Of a DNA stretch of 56,174 bases, positions 1 to 7,061 are shown piece by piece. The notes beneath the pieces are model-generated. The model searched no databases. It was not told the origin of the DNA and saw only the letters and a list, made by a program, of their open reading frames with translations. The DNA is from Prado023 sp963736425 (lineage in GTDB: Bacteria; Actinomycetota; Actinomycetes; S36-B12; CAIYMF01). The DNA lies in contig CAVTOX010000011.1 of the NCBI GenBank assembly GCA_963736425.1, positions 1 through 56,174 on the forward strand. The letters run 5' to 3'. Every line of letters starts with the position of its first letter. Position 1 is the first letter of the stretch. The position numbers were made by a program, and so were the translations under genes.

Positions 1-2
1 CG

Positions 3-131
3 CAAGCACGAGAACGCGTCGCCTGGATGGAGGAGGCCATCGCCCGGCATCGGTCGCTGATCGAAAGCGAGAACGCCGTATCCGAGACTGAGATGAGGCA
101 CACGAAGGTGACCGATGCCGAGGATCGCTGA
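3..131 (+). CDS. C-terminal fragment of an unidentified protein upstream of the integrase
   Basis: An open frame enters from the left edge and ends at TGA 129-131, giving about 42 residues that are charged and probably helical (the run includes WMEEAIARHRS). Its last 17 bases overlap the integrase start at 115, an arrangement common for small excisionase or helix-turn-helix genes placed directly before a tyrosine integrase. Only the C-terminus is visible and it carries no diagnostic motif, so the excisionase idea rests on position alone. It could equally be the end of a replication or relaxase gene of the same element. Confidence 0.4.
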   Translation, partial: QARERVAWMEEAIARHRSLIESENAVSETEMRHTKVTDAEDR

Positions 132-949
132 ACCGAGGCCCGGCGAGCCGATCACGCTGGAGTTCCTCAAGGATGGAACGCCGCGCTACCGAGCAGTCGT
201 CGACGTGGGCACGGCGAGGCAGCGCAAGCAGCAGAAGCGGCGCTTCCGCACGATCACCGAGGCGAGAGCCTGGCTCGACGAAGTCCGCACTGACAGCCGG
301 CGCGGCACCTACGTCGCTCCGAGCGACAGGACTTTCAACGACCTGGCCGACGCCTACCTGCAGGTTGGCCGACAACAGGGTTCGCGCGGTTAGCGTCAAT
401 GGGTACACCCAGTCCCTGCAGTACGCGAAGGACGCCTTCGGGACCCTGCCAGCGCAGGAGGTCAGCCGCGACGACGTCTTGGCCCTGGTCGACAGCATGG
501 CCGCCCAAGGCCTCGCTATCCGCACCGTCAGAGGAACGCTGGTCGACTTGCGAGCGTGTTTCGAACTAGCCATCGAGGATCGGGTGGTCTTGAGCAACCC
601 GGCGCGCAAAGTCAAGGCGCGCGGTCGCGCCCCGGGCGAGGCGGCCACCCATTCGGAAGCTGAGCGGAAGGCCATGGTCAGTGCCGCGCAGGACGAGTGG
701 CTCTCCGCCTGCTGGTTGCTCAGCATGGCTGGGTTGCGCAGATCCGAGGTGCTCGGTCTGCGGTGGTCCGACCTCGACCTCGACAAGGGCACGCTGACCG
801 TGGCCCGGGGGCGCGTCCTAGTGGATTCCAAGACCGTGGCTGAGGGCGATCCCAAGAGCGTCAACAGCGCCCGGACCCTTGCGCTGCCCTCGAGCTATGT
901 GACAAGCCTCAGGCCATCTCGCTGCTCGCCTTCTGCCGACAGTCGGTGA
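115..949 (+). pseudogene. Tyrosine recombinase (phage/ICE-type integrase), frameshifted and truncated
   Basis: Residues from 115 to about 370 give an N-terminal arm-type DNA-binding region (RFRTITEARAWLDEVR) and the start of the core-binding domain (TFNDLADAYL). The frame then stops at 393, but the second frame continues the core-binding domain (VNGYTQSLQYAKDAFG) and the start of the catalytic domain with the first catalytic Arg in AGLRRSEVLGLRW. Homology fades near LALPS and the frame ends at 949 without the His-x-x-Arg and Tyr boxes. It therefore has one frameshift near 370-385 and a missing C-terminus, and should be inactive. It marks the edge of an old integrated element. Confidence 0.8.
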
Positions 950-1397
950 TCCTGAATCGGCGACTTGGGGGAACTGACCCGTCCCCGCGTCGACGTTGCG
1001 TCACTTGATGACTGGCCCGCGTCACCCCCGGCCATCACATCCCAGCGGCCTCGCTCGCGCGGAACAGGCGGCAGTGTCCACGGCCCAGACGGTGCCCGCT
1101 ACCGCCCAGATAGACGCGGCTTCAACCGGGCTCGCAGCGTGTGGGCGAGTTCTTCACTTGCTTCTACGCACGGGTGCGCAGCACGCCCGCGGGCTTCGGG
1201 TTTGGCCGGCGCTGGTCTGGGTACCGTGTGGATGAAGGGGTCGCCCTACGGGCGACTTATGGAGTTCGGGCTTGTTACTGCCATGCAGGCAAAACCCAAA
1301 CCTCAACCGACTCAGTTGACCCGCCACGCGGAGCCCGCATGATGTCGTCGGGTTTGGGTTCTTCTGTTTCCCCGCGGTCCCGGTCGTAGATCGGTCA
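950..1397. other. Intergenic stretch after the integrase remnant; two inverted repeats, no gene seen
   Basis: No convincing coding frame lies here. A tight hairpin sits at 1240-1256 (7-bp stem GTCGCCC/GGGCGAC, 3-base loop) followed by a short T/A stretch, a possible weak terminator. A second perfect 10-bp inverted repeat, AACCCAAACC at 1293-1302 and GGTTTGGGTT at 1351-1360, has a 48-base loop. Its position beside a decayed integrase makes a former attachment region possible, but no matching tRNA 3' end is visible. Confidence 0.4.
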
Positions 1398-2822
1398 GTG
1401 AGCCCACGATGTTCGAGGAGAATCGTGCCAAGGGCGATGGATCGTGCCGCGGTTGCTGAGGTGTTCCCACCGGACAGCGGCGAAGCGGTCCCCTCTCGCG
1501 GGGGGAGTATCGGGGTCTCGCCCGCTGAGTCGGACGTAGGTGCGCGGGATGGGATCGGCGCGGGGTCTGCCCTGGCTCCGGACCGGCCGTTTCGGCCTGC
1601 GTTCGTGGGTCTGCTCGGGGCCATGGCGGCCCTGGGTGCAGTCACGGTGGACATGTACTTGCCGTCGTTGCCCACCGTCGCCGCTGAGCTCGGGACCTCG
1701 GATGCCGCGGTCGCGCTGACCATCTCCGGGGTGCTGCTCGGCGCTGCTCTTGGGCAGCTGCTGGTGGGGCCGATGTCCGATCGCTTCGGCCGCCGCCGAC
1801 CGGCACTGGTTGGGATCGCCCTGCATGTCGTCGCGTCGCTGCTGTGCATGGTGGCGCCCACGATCGGCATGCTCATCGCGCTGCGCTTCGTCCAGGGCGT
1901 GGGCAACGCCGCCGCCGGAATCACCGCGATGGCGGTCATCCGCGACCGCCTCACCGGCGGCCCGGCCGCGCGGGTGATCTCCCGCCTGATGCTCGTCATC
2001 GGCGTCGCCCCGCTGTTCGCGCCCAGCGTGGGTGGCCTGATCGCGGGCGTCGCCGGGTGGCGGGCGGTGTTCGGTGTCCTGGCGGCATTGGGCCTCGCCC
2101 TTGGCGTTGCCGTGTGGCGCTGGCTCCCCGAGACCCTTCCGCCGGCTCGGCGGACGACGGCCGGTGTGGGGGGTGCCCTGCGCGGCTACCGCGCGCTGTT
2201 GGGCGACAGGCACTTCCTCGCGCTCGCCGTCATCCCGGGCCTGACCATGGGGGCGCTCATCAGCTATGTGGTCGGCTCTTCGTTCGTGCTCCAGGTCGAC
2301 TACGGGCTCACGGCCCAGCAGTTCGCCCTTGTCTTCGCTGTGAACGGCCTCGGCCTGGTCGCCGGGTCCCAGGTCAATGCCGCGATCGTGCACCGCGTGG
2401 CCCCGATGCGGATCGTGCGGGTCGCCCTGCCCCTGACCCTGGTGGCTGCCGGAGCGCTGCTGGGGTTCGCCGTCACCGGTGTCGGGGGAGTGCTGGGGAT
2501 CCTGGCAGCCCTGTGGGTGATCCTGTTCCTGCTCGGGTTCATCGCCGGCAACGCGTCGGCGATAGCCCTCGGGCGCCACGGCGAGCGCGCAGGCACGGCC
2601 GCGGCCGTGATCGGTGCCACACAAGCCGGCGTCGCCGGGCTGGTGAGCCCACTGGTCGGGATCCTCGGCGGCGATGCCGTGGCCCTGGCGCTGGTCATCC
2701 TCGGCTCGCTGCTCGCGGCCACCCTCGTCCTGGCCCTCGCGACCCCCGCCTACCGGCACCCCGCGGCCACCCCTGGCTGGCACCAGCCATCCCCGCCCAG
2801 AAGGACGCAGACAGAGAACTGA
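1398..2822 (+). CDS. MFS multidrug exporter, Bcr/CflA type
   Basis: A 474-residue protein with the layout of a 12-helix major facilitator proton antiporter. After a roughly 50-residue hydrophilic N-terminus, helix 1 carries the Bcr/CflA hallmark VDMYLPSLPTVAAELG, followed by the loop 2-3 MFS motif LVGPMSDRFGRRRP and the motif-C-like GVAPLFAPSVGGLIAG in helix 5. The family exports drugs such as bicyclomycin, chloramphenicol or sulfonamides; the substrate here is unknown. The GTG at 1398 gives the longest form, and starts at 1437 (ATG) or later would still keep all helices, so the N-terminus is uncertain. It stands alone, just upstream of a small DUF2892-like gene. Confidence 0.85.
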   Translation: MSPRCSRRIVPRAMDRAAVAEVFPPDSGEAVPSRGGSIGVSPAESDVGARDGIGAGSALAPDRPFRPAFVGLLGAMAALGAVTVDMYLPSLPTVAAELGTSDAAVALTISGVLLGAALGQLLVGPMSDRFGRRRPALVGIALHVVASLLCMVAPTIGMLIALRFVQGVGNAAAGITAMAVIRDRLTGGPAARVISRLMLVIGVAPLFAPSVGGLIAGVAGWRAVFGVLAALGLALGVAVWRWLPETLPPARRTTAGVGGALRGYRALLGDRHFLALAVIPGLTMGALISYVVGSSFVLQVDYGLTAQQFALVFAVNGLGLVAGSQVNAAIVHRVAPMRIVRVALPLTLVAAGALLGFAVTGVGGVLGILAALWVILFLLGFIAGNASAIALGRHGERAGTAAAVIGATQAGVAGLVSPLVGILGGDAVALALVILGSLLAATLVLALATPAYRHPAATPGWHQPSPPRRTQTEN

Positions 2823-2851
2823 GCGCGCTTCCTCAACGTGAGTGCGCGGTT

Positions 2852-3016
2852 GTGGGTGTCATCGCCCTCATCGTGGCGGTCGTGGTCGGGATGGGATCTG
2901 TGGGCGGCATCCTGCTGGTCGTGGTCGGCGGGATCCTGGTTGTCACCGCGGCTGTCGGGTTCTGCCCGCTGTACCGGATCCTCGGGCTGAGCACAGCCAA
3001 GGCCCGTAAGGAGTAG
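2852..3016 (+). CDS. Small DUF2892 (YgaP transmembrane-like) protein, N-terminus uncertain
   Basis: About 54 residues with two hydrophobic helices (VGVIALIVAVVVGMG and ILLVVVGGILVVTAAVGF) ending in the family signature GFCPLYRILGLST. DUF2892 proteins often sit beside or are fused to rhodaneses, as in E. coli YgaP, which fits the sulfur island that follows. The usual N-terminal sequence before the first helix is absent in this frame. Part of it (FLNV.ARL) can be read in the next frame just upstream, so the gene may have lost its start through a small indel. GTG 2852 is the only reasonable in-frame start and has no clear ribosome binding site. Confidence 0.5.
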   Translation: MGVIALIVAVVVGMGSVGGILLVVVGGILVVTAAVGFCPLYRILGLSTAKARKE

Positions 3017-3286
3017 GCGCACCCGGCACGGCAAATACCCTCGCGACCATGGACAGCGATCAGGTACGGGCGCAGTTGCCGGGCACAGGGCCGGCGCTGC
3101 TGAGGTACGCACCGCTTCTGACCGGCAATGAGCACGACCCTGCTGTGCCTCAAGGCGGGGCGGCCTGCACGAACCCAGCTCGGCGCCCCCCAAGGAGGCC
3201 GGGGCCTGCCGATCCGACCGCCCCGGCTCGGGGGTGGCTCGGCACGCGCCCGGGCACCCGTCGGGACGGCACCGCGGGTTCCTAGA

Positions 3287-3457
3287 TCAGGCGCCGAAGA
3301 TGCGGGAGAACAATCCCCTGTTGGCTGCTGCCTTCTCGGCCGCCGTGCAGGTGCATCGCTGGTCCTTGGGCACGCCGCGCATGACCTGCTGCTTGTGCTG
3401 ACCGCAGCCGGCCCAGGTGCGCTTCTTGCAGGCTCGGCAGGTCGTCTGATGGCACAT
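3287..3457 (-). CDS. Cys-rich miniprotein A (56 aa), zinc- or metal-binding-like, unknown function
   Basis: The protein begins MCHQTTCRACKKRTWAGCG and continues through QVMRGVPKDQRCTC to a 16-residue basic tail. Six cysteines form C-x4-C-x2-C-x7-C and a C-x-C near residues 35-37, with a His at 21, a pattern suited to metal or thiol chemistry. A paralogue of 38 residues lies at 6594-6710. ATG 3457 is preferred over the two ATGs 6 and 9 bases upstream because it aligns with the paralogue start and has GGA about nine bases before it. Its promoter carries a CsoR/CstR-type palindrome, placing it in the same regulon as the sulfur genes. Function is not known to me. Confidence 0.75.
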   Translation of the reverse strand: MCHQTTCRACKKRTWAGCGQHKQQVMRGVPKDQRCTCTAAEKAAANRGLFSRIFGA

Positions 3458-3501
3458 TGTCATCATTCCAATCGTTTAGGATGCTTGGCTGGTCCGTCCC
3501 A

Positions 3502-3531
3502 ATTATACCCCTAGGGGTATGTGAACTCCAA
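3502..3531 (-). promoter_or_regulatory. Promoter with CstR/CsoR-type operator 1
   Basis: On the minus strand a -35 TTGGAG (3526-3531) and a perfect -10 TATAAT (3502-3507) are separated by 18 bases. The perfect 16-bp palindrome ATACCCCTAGGGGTAT (3505-3520) lies in the spacer and overlaps the -10, so a bound repressor would block polymerase. It drives the 56-residue Cys-rich gene. Confidence 0.8.
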
Positions 3532-3668
3532 GGCGACCACGACGCGAGCAAGTTGACATGTGGCACCACGAGAGGGGGGCCCGGGTCACGTCTCAGACCG
3601 GGCCAGCCGATGCCACCCTCCGTGCGAGCAGACGGCGGTCGGCGTCGCGTTCAGTCTGGTCGCGCGGC

Positions 3669-4429
3669 CTATGCGTTGAGGGCCTGGCTGACGGTCAGGA
3701 CCGACATGGTGAGTACCAGGCTGGCGAAGCCGAGCCCGAGGGCTCTCTCCGACCACCTGTTCGACCACCGGGCTGCGAGCCCGGCGGTCACGAGCACGCT
3801 GACTGCCACGAGGCCGGCGACCTGGACGTCCAGGGCCTGCCCGGCGCGGGGGAGGAAGGCGGCAGCGAGTTGATGACGATGACGAGCAGGGCCGTGGCGG
3901 TGGCCCGGTGCATGCTCATGCCCATCACCAGCGCCAGCGCGGGAACCACCAGGAACCCGCCCCCGACTCCGAAGAACCCGGTGAACAACCCGACCGCGGC
4001 GGCGGTGACCACGATCAGGGCCCACGACTGTTGGTGGCGGTCGGGCTCCGGTCGGCTCGCGGATGGTGCATCGCGCAGGGCCTTGCGCATCATCAGGGTT
4101 CCGGCAACCACGAGGACCACGGAGAAGCCCCACAGCTGCACTGCGTCGTTGGTGGCCAGGGCGAGCGTGGAGCCGGCGAGGGCCCCGATGATCCCCAGGG
4201 CACCGAAGGTGGCCCCCTGGGCCCAGGCCACCCTCCCGGCGCGGGCGTGGGGGATCAGCCCGCCGATGGCACCGATCCCGACCACGATCAGCGACGTGGT
4301 TCCGGCTTCGTCGGCGGGCAGCCCGGCGGCGACCAGCAGGGGGATCGCCAGGATCCCGCCGCCGCCGCCGAAGAGGCCCAGCGCCAGGCCCAGGGCGATC
4401 CCGATGGCCAAGAAGGCAATGAGGTTCAC
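3669..4429 (-). pseudogene. TauE/SafE-family sulfite exporter, disrupted by a one-base frameshift
   Basis: Reading from GTG 4429, the N-terminal half shows the TauE/SafE membrane repeat (ALGLFGGGGGILAIPLLV) and the second half repeats it (GLFTGFFGVGGGFLVVPAL). At about 3860-3863 the frame breaks: INSL is followed in frame by a nonsense run, while the +1 frame continues AAFLPRAGQALDVQVAGL to a natural end at 3669. Restoring one G after CTG repairs the gene to about 254 residues. The family exports sulfite or related organosulfonates. It is the last gene of the repressor-rhodanese-MBL operon, 32 bases after the MBL gene. It may be real inactivation or a sequence error. Confidence 0.8.
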
Positions 4430-4461
4430 GTCAGTGGCGCAGGCGGGGTCACAGTGGGCGG

Positions 4462-5898
4462 CTAGTCGGCGTAGGCGTCGCCGAGCATGGCGGCGTGGTT
4501 GTCGCGAACGATGGGAAGTCCGGCTGCCGCGGCCTTGTGGAAGTGGTCGTCCACGGCCACCACGGGGATCCCGGCACGGGCCAGCAGCGAGGCGCCCACG
4601 GTGGCCCGGAAGCCGCTGCCGCAGGAGATCCAGATCGTCGGGTCGGCCCCGGCGTGGGCTGCCGCGTCCGACCACGCCTTGAGCTGGCCGATGCTGTCCG
4701 GGAAGTCATGCAGGGGCAGGTGGCGCGCCCCCTGGACGTGTCCCTCCTGCCATTCGGTGCGGCGTCGGGCGTCCACCAGGATCCGCGCCGGGTCCTCGGC
4801 CAGGACCGCGACCAGTTCCGGGAAGTCAATCCGCCGCACGGTGCCCAGTTCCGATGGCTGGGAGGCCCAGGCGCGGGGTTCGCCGACGTTCTGCCCCGCG
4901 GGCCGGTCGATGCCGATGCGCGCGAGGCTGCGCTGGAACTCGGTGATCTGCTCCTGGGTGGCTCCGAGCAGGGTGATCGGCGTGCCCCAGGGGATCAGCC
5001 AGCCGAGGTAGGTGATGGCGTTGCCCTCGACGTCGAAGCTGAGGCTGCCGGCGAGGTGCTCGGCTGCCCAGAGTCGCCGCTGGCGCAGGTCGACCACCCA
5101 TTCCCCGGCCTGGATCCGCCGCCGCAGCTCCTCGGGGTCGGCGTGCTCGGCGGGTGTCAGGTCGATCGGTCGGGCGCCCTGTTCGTTGGCGGGCCCCATG
5201 TGCTTGTAGTAGGCGGGGAATGTGTCCAGGCCGGCGAGCATCTCGGCGACGAACTCGTCCTCGTCGAGCAGGGCTGCCGGGTTGGTCGCGGCCTGGGTGG
5301 CGATCGTGGACTCCACGCCCACGGTGGCCGTGGCGCTGCAGAACGATCCGAAGCCGTGCGTCGGGAACACCCCGGCTGAGTCGTTCACGTCGGTCACGAG
5401 CTTGCGCACCGAGTGCCATTGGTCGTGGGCCAGGCCCTCGGTCGCGTCCGGGCCGATCAGGTCGGGGCGGCCCACGCTGCCGAACAGCAGCGATCCGCCA
5501 GTGAACACCGCCTGGTCGATGCCCTCGATGCTCAGGGCGTAGGACACGTGGTGCGGCGTGTGCCCCGGGGTGTGCAGCACCCGCCAGGTCATGGCATCGG
5601 AGCTGAACCAGTCCCCGTCGCCGACGGTGAGCGCGTCGAAGGCGTAGTCGTGGCCCTTGGGGACCACGTAGGTGGCACCCAACTGTGCCGACAGGGCCAG
5701 GCCGCCGGACACGTAGTCGTTGTGGACGTGTGTCTCGATGACGTGGCTGGCCCGCCAACCGCGGTCGGTGAGCACGGCCAGGACGCGGTCGATGTCGCGC
5801 TGGGGGTCCACCACGACCGCAGTGGAGCCGGTGGCCACGATGTAGGAGCGGTCCCCCAGCTCGGGGGTCTCGATGATCACGATCTCGGGGTGGGTCAT
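4462..5898 (-). CDS. MBL-fold / double-rhodanese fusion, persulfide-dioxygenase-like
   Basis: A 478-residue protein with a metallo-beta-lactamase domain (about 1-240) followed by two rhodanese domains (about 250-350 and 370-475). The metal site shows THVHNDY (His57, His59, Asp61) and HTPGHTPHH (His113). The architecture matches CstB/ETHE1-type persulfide dioxygenase-sulfurtransferases, which turn low-molecular-weight persulfides into sulfite and thiosulfate. Two departures stand out. The FTGD motif that supplies the iron-binding Asp in ETHE1 reads FTGGS here, and the first rhodanese lacks a loop Cys. The second rhodanese keeps it in ISCGSGFRA. The start ATG overlaps the upstream rhodanese stop (ATGA), so the two are translationally coupled. 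Confidence 0.85.
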   Translation of the reverse strand: MTHPEIVIIETPELGDRSYIVATGSTAVVVDPQRDIDRVLAVLTDRGWRASHVIETHVHNDYVSGGLALSAQLGATYVVPKGHDYAFDALTVGDGDWFSSDAMTWRVLHTPGHTPHHVSYALSIEGIDQAVFTGGSLLFGSVGRPDLIGPDATEGLAHDQWHSVRKLVTDVNDSAGVFPTHGFGSFCSATATVGVESTIATQAATNPAALLDEDEFVAEMLAGLDTFPAYYKHMGPANEQGARPIDLTPAEHADPEELRRRIQAGEWVVDLRQRRLWAAEHLAGSLSFDVEGNAITYLGWLIPWGTPITLLGATQEQITEFQRSLARIGIDRPAGQNVGEPRAWASQPSELGTVRRIDFPELVAVLAEDPARILVDARRRTEWQEGHVQGARHLPLHDFPDSIGQLKAWSDAAAHAGADPTIWISCGSGFRATVGASLLARAGIPVVAVDDHFHKAAAAGLPIVRDNHAAMLGDAYAD

Positions 5899-6233
5899 GG
5901 CTGGCTGGTCCTTCCTGCGGGGCTGTTCGTCTCGGTCGGGAATCCCTGGTGCTGCCACATCTGGGTGCCGCCGTGCACGTTGATCGTGGGGATGCCCTGG
6001 CTGGCCAGCCAGGTGACCACCTGGCCGGAGCGGTTCCCCGTGCGGCACACGACGTACACCGGGCCGGTGGACCTGAACTCGTCTGCGCGCAGCGGCACCG
6101 CGAACATCGGGATCCATACCGCTCCGGGGATGTGCCCGCTGTCGTACTCGTGCTGCTCGCGGACATCGATCAGGCGGCCGGACCCGCTGTCCAGGGCGGC
6201 CTTCAGGTCGGCGACCGAGATCTGGTCGATCAC
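5895..6233 (-). CDS. Single-domain rhodanese sulfurtransferase
   Basis: 112 residues forming one rhodanese domain: the CH2A-like RLIDVREQHEYDSGHIPGA and the active-site loop VCRTGNRSG with its catalytic Cys. It would accept sulfane sulfur as a Cys persulfide and pass it on, here plausibly to or from the coupled MBL-rhodanese enzyme. The GTG at 6233 is chosen because GAAGGGA lies nine bases upstream and the domain begins directly after it. It sits 41 bases after the repressor gene and overlaps the next gene by four bases. The same operon order (repressor, rhodanese, MBL-rhodanese, TauE) resembles the cst operon of Staphylococcus aureus. Confidence 0.9.
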   Translation of the reverse strand: MIDQISVADLKAALDSGSGRLIDVREQHEYDSGHIPGAVWIPMFAVPLRADEFRSTGPVYVVCRTGNRSGQVVTWLASQGIPTINVHGGTQMWQHQGFPTETNSPAGRTSQP

Positions 6234-6274
6234 GTGGGTGGTTCCCTTCTCGCTTCGGGCTGGGTGGGCACGGG

Positions 6275-6586
6275 TCAGGCCAGGGACAGGAAGAGCTTCT
6301 CCAGGCTGGCCATGTCGGTGGCGCCGTCGCCGGCAGGTTGGGTCAGGCACTCGCGCAGGCTGCTGGCCACGATCGCGAACCCGGCCTTGGACAGGGCCTT
6401 GGTGACCGCGGACAACTGCGGGAGGACGTCCCCGCAGTCGCGGCCGTCCTCGAGCATGCGGATCACAGCCGCCAGTTGCCCCTCCGCCCGGCGCAGCCGG
6501 TTCAGGATCGGACGCAGGTCATCGGCCCCGATCCTGCCCGCCCCGGGAAGGATCCCGCTTGGCGTTGAGGCTGTGGGTTTGCTCAT
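6275..6586 (-). CDS. cstR: CsoR-family repressor, CstR-like persulfide sensor
   Basis: 103 residues of the all-helical DUF156/CsoR family: NRLRRAEGQLAAVIRMLEDG, then RDCGDVLPQLSAV and VASSLREC. Cu(I)-sensing CsoR uses Cys-His-Cys. Here Cys51 and Cys80 are kept but the His position is Ser76, which is the pattern of persulfide-sensing CstR. Family members bind short G/C-tract palindromes and release DNA on modification. Four such palindromes lie within 5.4 kb, including one before its own operon, so autoregulation is likely. It starts 7 bases after the stop of the 38-residue Cys-rich gene. Calling it cstR is an inference from residues and context; a copper or nickel sensor is less likely. Confidence 0.82.
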   Translation of the reverse strand: MSKPTASTPSGILPGAGRIGADDLRPILNRLRRAEGQLAAVIRMLEDGRDCGDVLPQLSAVTKALSKAGFAIVASSLRECLTQPAGDGATDMASLEKLFLSLA

Positions 6587-6593
6587 GCGAGCG

Positions 6594-6710
6594 TCACCGG
6601 CAGGTGCATCGTTGGGTAGCGGGAACGCCGGCCAGGACCTGGGCAACGTGGTTGCCGCAGCCTGAGTAGGTGACCTTGCCGCAGAGTCGGCATGTTGCGG
6701 GACTGCACAT
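6594..6710 (-). CDS. Cys-rich miniprotein B (38 aa), paralogue of miniprotein A
   Basis: The protein runs from MCSPATCRLCGKVTYSGCG to AGVPATQRCTCR. It shares with the 56-residue protein at 3287-3457 the frame C-x4-C-x2-C-x7-C, a His at 21, the GVP-x2-QRC-x-C end and similar spacing, but lacks the basic tail. GGAGG stands seven bases before ATG 6710, a strong ribosome binding site. It is the first gene of the repressor operon, directly behind operator 2, so it should be produced most strongly on induction. Six cysteines in 38 residues suggest metal binding or a thiol/persulfide role. No function is known to me. Confidence 0.8.
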   Translation of the reverse strand: MCSPATCRLCGKVTYSGCGNHVAQVLAGVPATQRCTCR

Positions 6711-6758
6711 GGTGTGACCTCCAGGTATGGGGGTGCGAGCGCGACCCCAAGGAGTTCC

Positions 6759-6787
6759 ACTATACCCCGGGGGGTATATCAGATGCA
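6759..6787 (-). promoter_or_regulatory. Promoter with CstR/CsoR-type operator 2
   Basis: Minus-strand -35 TTGCAT (6782-6787) and -10 TATAGT (6759-6764) are separated by 18 bases. An operator with 8-bp arms, TATACCCC-GG-GGGGTATA (6761-6778), fills most of the spacer and the -10. It precedes miniprotein B, the repressor, rhodanese, MBL-rhodanese and TauE genes. Confidence 0.82.
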
Positions 6788-6881
6788 AGGTCGGTGGGCG
6801 GCCAGAGCGTGAGAGGCGTTGGCCAGCCCTCGGCGCACCATTCCCCGAGGGGCTTCGCGGTGCAGTCGGTGTCGAACTGCG

Positions 6882-6907
6882 CAAGGGGCCCAAGGGGCCC
6901 AAGGGGA
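6882..6907 (+). repeat. Short tandem repeat between the divergent operons
   Basis: The 9-base unit CAAGGGGCC occurs almost three times in a row in the 351-base region between the two divergent operators. No coding frame is convincing in this region apart from the operators and promoters at its two ends. Confidence 0.6.
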
Positions 6908-7008
6908 CGCCTGGACGGCGCTGGTGGCAACGCTGGATCCGAGGAGCCGCCCGAGCGACCGAGCCAGTGCCCCCGCGAGACCTCCCAGTGGCGCACACGG
7001 GCCAAGGA

Positions 7009-7027
7009 ATACCCCCTGGGGTATACT
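7009..7027 (+). promoter_or_regulatory. Operator 3 and -10 box for the TDT transporter
   Basis: ATACCCC-CT-GGGGTAT (7009-7024) is followed by and overlaps the -10 TATACT (7022-7027). No good -35 is visible at 17-18 bases, so the promoter may be weak or activator-assisted. The transporter ATG lies 35 bases downstream at 7062. Confidence 0.75.
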
Positions 7028-7061
7028 GTTCGTAGACGTGATCCAGATTCCGAGGAGCCCC

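Noticed and set aside
1293..1360. AACCCAAACC inverted repeat as an intrinsic terminator
   Set aside because: The 48-base loop is too long for a normal terminator and no T tract follows directly; left as an unexplained repeat.
1844..2822. Long plus-strand frame in another phase inside the MFS gene
   Set aside because: It is a GC-bias shadow rich in Arg, Pro and Gly without family motifs; the overlapping frame has clear MFS motifs.
3049..3285. Possible 78-residue protein between the DUF2892 gene and miniprotein A
   Set aside because: The composition is Pro/Arg/Gly shadow-like, and there is no ribosome binding site or motif.
6819..7061. An upstream in-frame extension of the TDT transporter that would add about 80 residues
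   Set aside because: It would translate through operator 3 and its -10 box. ATG 7062 has a good ribosome binding site and matches the family start.
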